Source of the DNA: Collinsella sp. OM04-5
GTDB lineage: Bacteria; Actinomycetota; Coriobacteriia; Coriobacteriales; Coriobacteriaceae
Direction: 5' to 3'
Length of the DNA: 64,000 nt
Assembly (NCBI RefSeq): GCF_003439125.1
Contig: NZ_QSUU01000013.1
Coordinates: 1 to 64,000, forward strand
Each line of letters begins with the position of its first letter. The first letter of the stretch is position 1. The position numbers were made by a program, and so were the translations under genes. Below the pieces are notes generated by a model. That model did no database searches and had not been told where the DNA came from. It was given only the letters and a program-made list of their open reading frames with translations. Shown here one piece after another: positions 24,985-33,770 of this stretch.

Positions 24985-25088
24985 GCCTATGCTCAAGTTT
25001 GCCCCCTGCAACTGCGTATATTTAACCTGTATATCGTTGGAGGAATTCTATCGAAGTGCCTGTTTCGCCGCATGCACTCGATACGTCG

Positions 25089-25139
25089 ATGCCGGACCAC
25101 GGGCGGTCCGGGGCAACGTCGGCAGGGTCTCTCCGGCAT
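25089..25139 (+). promoter_or_regulatory. Leader with two mutually exclusive stems before the FHL operon
   Basis: ATGCCGGA (25089-25096) can pair with TCCGGCAT (25132-25139), or the overlapping CCGGACC (25092-25098) can pair with GGTCCGG (25105-25111). The ribosome site AGGAGGG begins nine bases later. The arrangement suggests a switchable leader, but matches no riboswitch I recognise. Confidence 0.4.
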
Positions 25140-25163
25140 GGGATTCAGGAGGGAGTGAACAAC

Positions 25164-25682
25164 ATGGGCAATAAACGAGTCGTGGCTGATTCTTCACGCT
25201 GCATTGGGTGCCAAACCTGTATGGCGGCGTGCATCGAGGCACACGATATTCCCGGCAACATCGCCGCACCTCGCTTGCGCGTAACGCGCACCTACGAGAT
25301 CTCCGCGCCGGTGGCATGTCACCACTGCGAGGACGCTCCGTGCGCGAAGGCCTGTCCTACGGGCGCCTTGTTCTTTGATCCAAAGAACCATCGTATCGGC
25401 GTCAACGAGGACAACTGCATCGGCTGCAAGAGTTGCGTTATGGCATGCCCCTTTGGCGCCGTGAGCGTGGCGACCACGCAGGTCCCCGTCTTGATGGGTG
25501 ACGTTCGCGTGGGTTCGCAGACTAAGAGCTTCGTGCTCAAGTGCGACCTGTGCGTGGACCGTCCCGGCGGTCCGGCATGTGCCGAGGCGTGCCCGACCAA
25601 GGGCCTCACCCTGGTAGACGAGGAGCGCCTGGCGGAACTGACCGCCGAGCGTGCCCGCGCCACCATCGAAAACGAGGCGTAG
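25164..25682 (+). CDS. 4Fe-4S ferredoxin subunit (HycB/HydN-like)
   Basis: This 172-residue polyferredoxin has four cysteine clusters: CIGCQTCMAAC, CHHCEDAPCAKACP, CIGCKSCVMACPFG and CDLCVDRPGGPACAEACP, typical of the electron-transfer subunits of formate dehydrogenase-H. It should pass electrons from FdhF towards the hydrogenase. AGGAGGGAG supports the ATG at 25164. It precedes fdhF, and a second ferredoxin of the same family follows fdhF. Which one forms the final FdhF-Hyf link is not clear from sequence. Confidence 0.9.
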   Translation: MGNKRVVADSSRCIGCQTCMAACIEAHDIPGNIAAPRLRVTRTYEISAPVACHHCEDAPCAKACPTGALFFDPKNHRIGVNEDNCIGCKSCVMACPFGAVSVATTQVPVLMGDVRVGSQTKSFVLKCDLCVDRPGGPACAEACPTKGLTLVDEERLAELTAERARATIENEA

Positions 25683-25758
25683 GCGGGCGGCTATATAGGC
25701 CCAACGATTGTCAAATACGTACCGATTAATCGGTAGCAGAGAAAGGAAGGAGTGTGTC

Positions 25759-27981
25759 ATGGAGAAGCATAAAGTGATCTGCCCGTACTGCGGAGCCGGT
25801 TGCCAGTTTAACCTCCTGGTCCAAAACGGCCAGGTCGTGGGTACCGAACCGCTCAACGGCATCACCAATCAGGGCGAGCTGTGCCTTAAGGGCATGAGCG
25901 GCTATGACTTCATCAACGACACCAAGATCTTGACTCCTCGCGTACTGCACCCGATGATCCGCCGCACTAAGGGCGCGGATCTTGAGCGCGTAAGCTGGGA
26001 CGAGGCACTGGATTTCACCGCATCTAAGATGCAGGCCATAATTGACGAATATGGTCCTAACGCTGTCATGACCACCGGCTCTTCGCGAGGCGGCGGCAAT
26101 GAGGCGAACTACGTCATGCAGAAGTTTACGCGTGCGTGCATCGGCACCCACAGCGTGGACAACTGCGCCCGTACTTGACACGGCCCTACCGTCCTCGGTC
26201 TGATGGACACGGTTGGTTCAGGTTGCATGTCATGCTCCATCCCCGGTATGGAGGATGCGGGCTGCATTTTCCTCTTCGGCTATAACCCTGCCGATTCGCA
26301 CCCCATCGTCGCAAGGCGTATCGTGCGAGCCAAAGAAAAGGGTTGCAAGATCATCGTCGCCGATCCGCGCCATATCGAAACCGCGCGTATCGCCGATATC
26401 TACCTTCCGATCAAGAACGGTTGCAACGTCGCGTTCCTCAACGCCTTTGCCAACTGCTTGGTCAATGATGGCCTCTATGACAAGGAATTCGTCGCCGAGC
26501 ACACGAACGGCTTTGACGAGTGGTGGGAGACCATCAAGAACTACACTCCCGAATCCGTACAGGACATCACGGGTGTCGATCCCGCGCTGATCCACCAAGC
26601 TGCCGAGATGTACGCCACGGCGAAGCCTTCTGCCATCATTGGCTGGGGCATGGGCGTATGCCAGCAGAAGCAGAACCTGAAGACGGTGCACACCATCGCC
26701 TCCATCGCCTGCGTTGCCGGCCAGATCGGCAAACCCAATTCCGGCCTCGCGCCCGTGCGCGGTCAGAATAACGTTCAGGGCTCCTGCGATATGGGCATGC
26801 TGCCCAACCTGTACCCTGGCTACCAGAAAGTCACCGACCCCGCCGCTCGCGCCAAGTTTGCCAAGGCTTGGGGCGTGCCCGAGGAAAAGCTCCCACTCGA
26901 GGAGGGCTACAAGCTCACCGACCTGGGCCACCTGGTCGACGAGGGCAAGGTGCACTGCTTCTACAACTACGGCGAGGACCCGGTGCAGACCGAGCCCGAT
27001 TCGGCCGGTATGCGCAAGACGCTCTCCGAGCTGGATCTGTTCATTTGCCAGGACATCTTTATGACGCAGACGACCATGCTCGCCGACGTCATCCTGCCTG
27101 CCACCTCTTGGGGCGAGCACGAGGGTGTCTTTACCGCATCCGACCGTAGCTTCCAGCACTTTGACGCGGCCGTTCCGCCCAAGGGCGAGTGCCGTCACGA
27201 CTGGGAGATCTTCGCGGACCTGTCCACGCGTATGGGCTATCCCATGCACTACGACAACACCGAGCAGATCTGGAACGAGTGCATTAGCCTGTGCCCCAAC
27301 TTTGTGGGCGCGACCTACGAGAAGATGGCTCCCGAGGGCGGCTACGCCCAGTGGCCCGTCAAGAGCACCGATGTGAACGACCACGGTACGCCCGACATGT
27401 TCGCTGGTGGCAAGTTCACCACCAAGGACGGCCGCGCCAACCTGATGGCGCACGACTGGGAGGCGCCCTCCGAGCTTCCCGACGATGAGTACCCGCTCAT
27501 CCTGTGCACCGTCCGCGAGGTCGGCCACTACAGCTGCCGCTCGATGACCGGCAACTGCAAGACGCTGGCGCTGCTTGCCGACGAGCCCGGCTTTGTCCGC
27601 ATGAATCCCGCGGACGCCGAGGCGCGCGGCATCAAGAACGGCGACATCGTCTCGATTCACAGCCGCCGCGGTCAGGTATACAGCCGCGCCGACGTGAGCG
27701 ATCGTATCAACAAGGGCACGGTCTATATGACCTACCAGTGGTGGATCGGCAAGTGCAACGAGCTGACCATGCACAAGGTCGACCCGGTCTCGCATACGCC
27801 CGAGGACAAGTTCTCCGCCTGCCAGGTCGACGCTATCGCCGACCAGGTTTGGGCCGAGGGCGAGGTCGAGCGTCAGTACACCGAGCTCAAGCAGGCTCTG
27901 GTGGACGCCGCCGCTCCCCAGGACGTTGAGCCCGGCGCCGCCAAGTTCGACGATGAGACGCACGTGAACCAAATCGTGTAG
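25759..27981 (+). CDS. fdhF: Formate dehydrogenase H, selenocysteine-containing (UGA at codon 140)
   Basis: This 740-residue molybdopterin enzyme oxidises formate to CO2. The N-terminal [4Fe-4S] motif is CPYCGAGCQFNLL. An in-frame TGA at 26176-26178 is codon 140, the same position as Sec140 of E. coli FdhF; the peptide reads NCART-U-HGPTVLG. The flanking frames join without shift, so this is Sec, not a pseudogene. It lies in a plus-strand operon with ferredoxins and the Hyf hydrogenase. GGAAGGAG precedes the ATG at 25759. Confidence 0.96.
26188..26213 (+). promoter_or_regulatory. Candidate SECIS hairpin of fdhF
   Basis: Nine bases after the UGA, ACCGTCC pairs with GGACACGGT through a small bulge. 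The apical loop TCGGTCTGAT contains GGTCT, as in the E. coli fdhF SECIS loop that SelB contacts. It lies within the coding sequence. Confidence 0.7.
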
Positions 27982-28002
27982 TCCCGTTTTCGTTGGATTT
28001 TT

Positions 28003-28046
28003 GGGCCGGGCGTCCCGTACGTTCGGGAGCCCGGCCCGTTATTTTG
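28003..28046 (+). terminator. Strong hairpin between fdhF and hyfA
   Basis: GGGCCGGGC pairs with GCCCGGCCC with an inner TCCCG/CGGGA, followed by GTTATTTTG. It may end part of the fdhF transcripts while hyf is read through or has its own ribosome site. Confidence 0.65.
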
Positions 28047-28059
28047 AAAGGAAGTGGGG

Positions 28060-28677
28060 ATGAACCGCTTCATCGACATCAACCCGGAGAGGTGCATCGG
28101 CTGCGGAACATGCCAGTCCGCCTGTGCCGACGCCCACCGGATGCAGGGTCTTCAGGATACGCCGCGTCTGGCGCTCGTGAAGACCGGCGGTATTTCGGCC
28201 GCCCTTGCCTGCCACCATTGCGAGGGTGCCCCCTGCGCCGAGGTTTGCCCGGTGAATGCCATCGAGCACGATGGCGATCGCATCCACGTCAAGGAGCAGG
28301 AGTGCATCGGGTGCAGGCTGTGCGCCATTGCGTGCCCCTTCGGAGCCATCCATCCCGATGGCACGTCTATCGCCGGTGTCGCAGGCATGTGCGACCCGAC
28401 GCCTTCGTATCCTAAGTCCCTGAGCAGCCTGCTTACGTGGGCTCCTGGCCAGTACACCTGCGCTGTCAAGTGCGACCTGTGCGCCTTCGATCCGGACGGC
28501 CCGCATTGCGTGGCGGCGTGCCCCACCAAGGCGCTGACCGTCATGGGCGGCGCGGCCGATCGCGAGCTCGACGAGGCCAAGCGCCTGCGCTCGATCGAAA
28601 ACGGTCCGGCCGTCGACGTTACCGCTGTGGCCCAGGGCCTGTCCGAGAAAGCAGAAGGGAGCGTAAACAATGGATAG
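28060..28677 (+). CDS. hyfA: Hydrogenase-4 ferredoxin subunit HyfA-like
   Basis: This 205-residue polyferredoxin has CIGCGTCQSACADAH, CHHCEGAPCAEVCP, CIGCRLCAIACPFG and CDLCAFDPDGPHCVAACP. It is the HycB/HyfA member of the formate hydrogenlyase complex, carrying electrons to the Hyf peripheral arm. AAAGGAAG precedes the ATG at 28060. Its stop overlaps the hyfB start by eight bases, showing coupling. Confidence 0.9.
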   Translation: MNRFIDINPERCIGCGTCQSACADAHRMQGLQDTPRLALVKTGGISAALACHHCEGAPCAEVCPVNAIEHDGDRIHVKEQECIGCRLCAIACPFGAIHPDGTSIAGVAGMCDPTPSYPKSLSSLLTWAPGQYTCAVKCDLCAFDPDGPHCVAACPTKALTVMGGAADRELDEAKRLRSIENGPAVDVTAVAQGLSEKAEGSVNNG

Positions 28678-30688
28678 CATGACGCTGTTTATCGCATCAC
28701 TTGCCGTCTCGTGCGTCGGTGCGCTCGCCTCGGTTCTGCTGATCAAGGCCGATAACGCCGCCAAGACCGCCGGCTGCCTTATCGGCGCCGTCGCCGCGGT
28801 GCTTTCGTTTGTGGCCGGTATCCAGGCCGTGCTGGGCGATGTCACGTCGGTCGACACCATCGTGTTTTTCCCGTTTGCCCATTTCCAGCTGCTGCTCAAT
28901 CAGCTGTCCGGCCTGTTCGTGGCGCTCATCTCGGTGCTTGCGTTTGCCGGTTCGATCTACGGTCTCAACTACTTTGATGAGTACCCTGGCAAAAAGGGCC
29001 GCGCTGGCTTCTTCTCTAACACCTTCGTGGCGTCCATGATGCTCGTCATCACCGCCGACAACGTGTTTTGGTTCCTGGTCGCCTTTGAGCTCATGTCGCT
29101 TACCTCGTACTTCCTGGTCGTGATCGAGGAGAACGAGAACTCCATCCATGGCGGTTGGCTCTACTTTGTGATTGCGCACGTGGGCTTTGTGCTCATCATG
29201 GCGAGCTTCCTCACCATGACCAACTTCGCCGGTGGCTCGTTTGCCTTTGCGGATTTCCGCGCTACGCAGTTTAGCCCCGCGGTCGCATCCGTGTGTTTCG
29301 TGCTCGCCTTCTTTGGCTTTGGCGCCAAGGCCGGTATCATCCCGCTTCACGGCTGGCTGCCCAAGGCACATCCCGAGGCGCCGTCCAACGTGTCGGCCCT
29401 CATGTCCGGCGGCATGATCAAGATCGGTATCTTCGGTATCCTCAAGGTGGGTCTCGACCTGCTCTCCGCCTCGGGCGTTCAGGTCTGGTGGGGCCTTATG
29501 GTCATGGTCTTCGGTGCGATCTCGTCGGTCCTCGGCGTGGCCTTCGCCCTGCAGGAGCATGACATCAAGCGCCTGCTGGCCTATCACTCCGTCGAGAACA
29601 TCGGCATCATTCTGCTCGGCGTCGGCGCTTCCATGGCCGCCATGGCGCTCAACTCTGTCGGCATCGCCGTCCTGGCTCTGATGGCCGCCCTCTACCACAC
29701 GTTTAACCACGCGATGTTTAAGGGCGAGCTGTTCTTGGGCGCCGGTGCGCTGCTGTACTCCACGGGTACGCGCAATATGGAGAAGATGGGCGGCCTGTTC
29801 CGTCGTATGCCGGCAACGGCCATCTGCTTCCTTATTGGCGCGCTTGCCATCTCGGCCATCCCGCCCTTCAACGGATTTGTGTCCGAGTGGTTTACCTACC
29901 AGTCGCTGTTTAACGCCGCCATGCAGGGCGACAAGGCCGTCATGATCGTGGCCGTGTTCGCTGCCGTCGCGCTCGCAATTACCGGCGCACTGGCCGTCAC
30001 GTGCTTCGTCAAGGCCTATGGCGTCTCCTTTGCCTCCGCGCCCCGCTCCGAGGCCGCGGCCAATGCCAAGGAGGTTCCTGCCCCCATGGTGTTTGCACAG
30101 GGCCTGCTCGCGGCCATCTGCGTCGTGCTGGGCATTGGCGCTCCCGTGATCGCGCCCGTGCTGGTCGATGTCGCCGCGTCCGTGCTGCATCCGTACGGTG
30201 GCGTGTTTGCCGCCGAGGGCATGGAACTCATGAACCAGTACTCCGGCGCTGCCACCTCCACGCCCGCGATCGCCATTGCGCTCGTGGTGCTCGTCGTCCT
30301 TGCCTGCGGTTATCGCAAGCTCAAGACCGTCGGCAAGGTGCAGAAGTCCCAGCCGTGGGCATGCGGCTATGCTCCCAACGAGCATATGCCCGTCGTGGCT
30401 ACGACCTTTGCCTCCGAGGTGTCCTGGTTTATGCAGCCGCTCTACACGCTGCGCGACCGCTGCACGGCCGTCTGCTGGTCCATCGCGCACTTCTTCCAGA
30501 AGCTCACCGGTGTGGCCGAGGCTGTGGAGCCCGTACCCGACAAGGTTCTCGTCGATGCCCCGCATAAGGGTGTCGAGAAGCTTGCCGACCTCGCGACTAA
30601 GCTCGAGGGCGGCAACTACAGCATCTATATCTGCTACATCGTCGCGGCACTCGTGGTGTTCCTCGTGCTCGCCGTGCAAATGGGTTAA
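28670..30688 (+). CDS. hyfB: Hydrogenase-4 membrane subunit B (proton-pump-like)
   Basis: This 672-residue membrane protein equals E. coli HyfB in length. It belongs to the NuoL/M/N and Mrp antiporter family, with about fourteen hydrophobic segments; KAGIIPLHGWLPKAHPEAPSN carries the conserved lysine and histidine of the ion path. It should take part in coupling hydrogen evolution to ion translocation. It overlaps hyfA and lies twelve bases before hyfC. Confidence 0.93.
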   Translation: MDSMTLFIASLAVSCVGALASVLLIKADNAAKTAGCLIGAVAAVLSFVAGIQAVLGDVTSVDTIVFFPFAHFQLLLNQLSGLFVALISVLAFAGSIYGLNYFDEYPGKKGRAGFFSNTFVASMMLVITADNVFWFLVAFELMSLTSYFLVVIEENENSIHGGWLYFVIAHVGFVLIMASFLTMTNFAGGSFAFADFRATQFSPAVASVCFVLAFFGFGAKAGIIPLHGWLPKAHPEAPSNVSALMSGGMIKIGIFGILKVGLDLLSASGVQVWWGLMVMVFGAISSVLGVAFALQEHDIKRLLAYHSVENIGIILLGVGASMAAMALNSVGIAVLALMAALYHTFNHAMFKGELFLGAGALLYSTGTRNMEKMGGLFRRMPATAICFLIGALAISAIPPFNGFVSEWFTYQSLFNAAMQGDKAVMIVAVFAAVALAITGALAVTCFVKAYGVSFASAPRSEAAANAKEVPAPMVFAQGLLAAICVVLGIGAPVIAPVLVDVAASVLHPYGGVFAAEGMELMNQYSGAATSTPAIAIALVVLVVLACGYRKLKTVGKVQKSQPWACGYAPNEHMPVVATTFASEVSWFMQPLYTLRDRCTAVCWSIAHFFQKLTGVAEAVEPVPDKVLVDAPHKGVEKLADLATKLEGGNYSIYICYIVAALVVFLVLAVQMG

Positions 30689-30700
30689 GGAGGGGAGAGC

Positions 30701-31627
30701 ATGAACAACATCGTACTTGCCGTTCTGCAGGGCGTGGTCGTTATGGCCGTCGCGCCGTTCTTCTCCGGTCTCGGCCGCGTGATCCGCGCCAAGATGCACA
30801 ACCGTCGCGGCCCCAGCATCATGCAGGACTACCGCGACCTGGCCAAGCTCTTTGCGCGCCCCGAGTCCCAGAGCGAGGACGCGAGCTTTGCGCTGCGCAT
30901 TATGCCGCCGCTGTTCTTCGCCGTCGCCTTTATGCTCGCGATGGGCCTGCCGCTCTTTACGGCACAAAGCCCCATCCCGGTCTTTGGTGACGCCATCACC
31001 ATCATGTACAGCCTTGCGCTCGCCCGCTTCTTCTTCGCCCTCTGCGGCGTGGATTCGTCCAACGCCTACGCCGGTATCGGCGGCGTTCGCGAGCTGCTCA
31101 TGAGCGTACTCATCGAGCCGTCCATGCTGCTGGCGCTTTTTGCCGCCGCCCTGGTGTGCGGTTCCACCGACATCGCCACCATGGGTCAGCACATCATGAC
31201 AGGCGCCATCGACGCTCCGGTCGCTGTTATCCTCGCCGGCATCGCCTTTGCGATCGCCTGCTACATGGAGCTCGGCAAGCTGCCGTTTGATCAGGCCGAG
31301 GCCGAGCAAGAGCTTCAGGAAGGCCCGCTCGCCGAGCTTTCCGGCCCGTCGCTTGCGATGGCCAAGCTCGCCATGTCCATGAAGCAGGTCCTGGTCGTCG
31401 CTTGGTTCTGCGCGATCTTCGTCCCCTGGGGCGAGCCCGCGACCGTGGGTGCCGCCGCCGTTCTGGGTGCGGTCATCTTCCTGGTGAAGTGCCTGATCGA
31501 CTTTGTCGTGTGCGGCGTGATCGAGAACTCTTGCTCGCGCTCGCGTTTTAAGGTGCTCGGCAATCAGACCTGGGCTGTCGTGGGCATCGCCGTTCTGGCG
31601 TTTGTCTTCGTGGTCGTCGGCGTGTAG
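30701..31627 (+). CDS. hyfC: Hydrogenase-4 membrane subunit C (NuoH-like)
   Basis: This 308-residue integral membrane protein is the NuoH/HycD homologue that joins the membrane arm to the soluble arm. KMHNRRGPSIMQDYRDLAKL near residue 30 and LPFDQAEAEQELQEG near 190 are the conserved contact loops. GGAGGG lies before the ATG. E. coli HyfC is about 315 residues. Confidence 0.93.
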   Translation: MNNIVLAVLQGVVVMAVAPFFSGLGRVIRAKMHNRRGPSIMQDYRDLAKLFARPESQSEDASFALRIMPPLFFAVAFMLAMGLPLFTAQSPIPVFGDAITIMYSLALARFFFALCGVDSSNAYAGIGGVRELLMSVLIEPSMLLALFAAALVCGSTDIATMGQHIMTGAIDAPVAVILAGIAFAIACYMELGKLPFDQAEAEQELQEGPLAELSGPSLAMAKLAMSMKQVLVVAWFCAIFVPWGEPATVGAAAVLGAVIFLVKCLIDFVVCGVIENSCSRSRFKVLGNQTWAVVGIAVLAFVFVVVGV

Positions 31628-31642
31628 GAGAAGGGAGAAACA

Positions 31643-33100
31643 ATGTCATTTGCAGTCAGTCTGTCCCTTCTCGGCTTGGTCGCTATCGCGGCCCCGATGG
31701 TGGCCTCGGTGCTCGTCGCCCTGTTCCCCCGTCCGTACGCCAAGTGGTTCAGCGTTTTGGGTGCCGCCGTCTCGACGGCCTGCACCATCGCCCTCGCCGC
31801 GAATTTCGCCGGCGCCGGCATGCCCGACACGCAGGTCCCCCTGATCTCGTTTGGGCAGACCCTCGTCATGGGATTCACTTTCGATCGCATGAGCACGCTG
31901 CTCGCGCCCGCCTTTGTGGGTATCGGCCTGCTTGTCGTGATCTATTCGATTCCCTATATGAGTGAGAATAACCGTGAGCATCCCGATGCGCCGCGTCGTC
32001 GCTTCTACGCGTACCTCGCGACCTTCATCGGCGCCATGGCCGGTCTCGTGTACAGCTCGACCCTTTTGGGCCAGCTCGTGTTCTTTGAGATCACGGGTGC
32101 GTGCTCTTGGGGCCTCATTAGCTACTACATGACGCCTACGGCCAAGAAGGCCGGCATGAAGGCCCTCATCATCACGCATATCGGTGCGCTCGGCCTGTAT
32201 CTGGGCGCCGCCATCGTGTTTGCCCACACCGGCACCTTCGCCATCACCGCGATTGCCGGCCTCGACACCAAGCTCAAGGCTATCGTCCTTTTGCTCGTGC
32301 TGTTTGCGGCCTGGGCCAAGTCCGCACAGGTCCCCATGTACATGTGGCTGCCTTCGGCCATGGAAGCGCCGACGCCTGTTTCGGCCTACCTGCATGGTGC
32401 CTCGATGGTCAAGGTCGGCGTGTGCGTGTTCGCGCGCGCACTCGTCTCTGCCGGCGAGATTCCCGAGATCGTGGGCTGGGTCGCCATTATCGACGCCATG
32501 GTCACCATGCTCTTTGGTTTCCTTATGTACCTGCCGCAAAAGGACATGAAGCGCCTGCTGGCCTTCTCCACGATCGCCCAGCTCTCCTATGTGTTCTTTG
32601 GTCTGGGCCTTTCGGTCTTTGGCAGCCAGCTGGCCTTTGATGGCGCCGTGTGCCACATCTTTAACCACGCTTTCGCCAAGACGCTGTTCTTCCTGATTGC
32701 CGGTTCGTTCTCCTTTACGCTCGGCACGCGTATGCTGCCCAAGCTTCGCGGCATCGTAAAGAAGTACCCGATCTCGGGCGTGGGCTTTGGTGTCGCGGCG
32801 CTCGCCATTGCCGGCGTGCCGCCCATGAACACGTTCTTCTCGAAGTTCCAGATCATCGCCGGCGGCTTTTCTGTGGGTGCCGGCAACGTCGCGATTCTGG
32901 TGCTCGTGTGCATCATGGTCGCCGAGACCGTCGCCACCTTTGCCTGGTTCCTCAAGTGGATGGGCTATTGCCTGCCCGGCGAGCCGAGCGAAGAGGTCGC
33001 TGCGGGTGCCCCGCTTCCCCGCGCGATGGCGTTCGTGTTCATCGTGCTCATCATCATGGTCATCGTCAGCGGCCCGCTTTCGGCCAGCTGGATCGGTTAG
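31643..33100 (+). CDS. hyfD: Hydrogenase-4 membrane subunit D (proton-pump-like)
   Basis: This 485-residue protein is a second NuoL/M/N-type subunit, absent from the simpler Hyc (FHL-1) complex. KSAQVPMYMWLPSAMEAPTP and the block around KDMKRLLAFSTIAQLSY are the family's conserved ion-path segments. Its presence shows that the operon is the larger, Hyf/FHL-2-like type. Confidence 0.92.
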   Translation: MSFAVSLSLLGLVAIAAPMVASVLVALFPRPYAKWFSVLGAAVSTACTIALAANFAGAGMPDTQVPLISFGQTLVMGFTFDRMSTLLAPAFVGIGLLVVIYSIPYMSENNREHPDAPRRRFYAYLATFIGAMAGLVYSSTLLGQLVFFEITGACSWGLISYYMTPTAKKAGMKALIITHIGALGLYLGAAIVFAHTGTFAITAIAGLDTKLKAIVLLLVLFAAWAKSAQVPMYMWLPSAMEAPTPVSAYLHGASMVKVGVCVFARALVSAGEIPEIVGWVAIIDAMVTMLFGFLMYLPQKDMKRLLAFSTIAQLSYVFFGLGLSVFGSQLAFDGAVCHIFNHAFAKTLFFLIAGSFSFTLGTRMLPKLRGIVKKYPISGVGFGVAALAIAGVPPMNTFFSKFQIIAGGFSVGAGNVAILVLVCIMVAETVATFAWFLKWMGYCLPGEPSEEVAAGAPLPRAMAFVFIVLIIMVIVSGPLSASWIG

Positions 33101-33113
33101 GAGGTAGAACGAC

Positions 33114-33767
33114 ATGGGTTATTCGATCGTCAACATCCTTGGCGGCCTTCTGATCGTCACGTCCACCATGGTGGTCGTCTCAAAGAACATCAAGCACGCC
33201 ATCCGCTGGTATGCGGTGCAGTCGCTGGTACTCGTGGGACTGCTCGCCACGCTCGGTGCCACTACCGGTGCGCAGGAGCTGCTTATGTGGGCCGGATCTG
33301 CCTTTATCACCAAGGTCGTCCTGGTCCCTTATATCCTCAACCGTGCATATAAGAAGATGGGCGAGCCGAGCGACGCATCGCTCAAGGCCGGCCTTAAGCC
33401 CGCGTGGGCCATCTGCATCATCGCCGTCGAGGTCGCGATTTGCTTTGCCGTCGTGACGCAGATCAGCCTGCCCACGGCCGAGGTCGCAACGCCTGCGCTC
33501 GCCATTAGCTTCGCTCACTTCTTTGTGGGCCTCACCTGCATCATCTCGCAGCGCAACATCATGAAGCAGATCTTTGGATACTGCCTTATGGAAAACGGCA
33601 GCCATGTGACGCTCGCGCTTTTGGCCCCCACCGCTCCCGAGATCATCGAGATCGGTATCGCCACCGACGCCATCTTTGCCGTCATCATCATGTCCATCGT
33701 CGTGCGTCGCATTTGGGACGACTCCCACTCGCTCGATGCGCGCGACCTGTCCGAGCTGAGGGGGTAG
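33114..33767 (+). CDS. hyfE: Hydrogenase-4 membrane subunit E (NuoK-like)
   Basis: This 217-residue membrane protein matches E. coli HyfE in length and position. It is related to NuoK/MnhC small subunits, with about seven hydrophobic segments. It has GGAGG upstream and is followed by hyfF after three bases. On its own it would be hard to name; the operon context makes the call firm. Confidence 0.9.
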   Translation: MGYSIVNILGGLLIVTSTMVVVSKNIKHAIRWYAVQSLVLVGLLATLGATTGAQELLMWAGSAFITKVVLVPYILNRAYKKMGEPSDASLKAGLKPAWAICIIAVEVAICFAVVTQISLPTAEVATPALAISFAHFFVGLTCIISQRNIMKQIFGYCLMENGSHVTLALLAPTAPEIIEIGIATDAIFAVIIMSIVVRRIWDDSHSLDARDLSELRG

Positions 33768-33770
33768 TCC

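Noticed and set aside
26176..26178. Stop codon splitting the formate dehydrogenase frame, as in a pseudogene
   Set aside because: The same frame continues on both sides, the position equals Sec140 of E. coli FdhF, a SECIS-like hairpin with GGTCT in its loop follows, and selA, selB, selC and selD are present.
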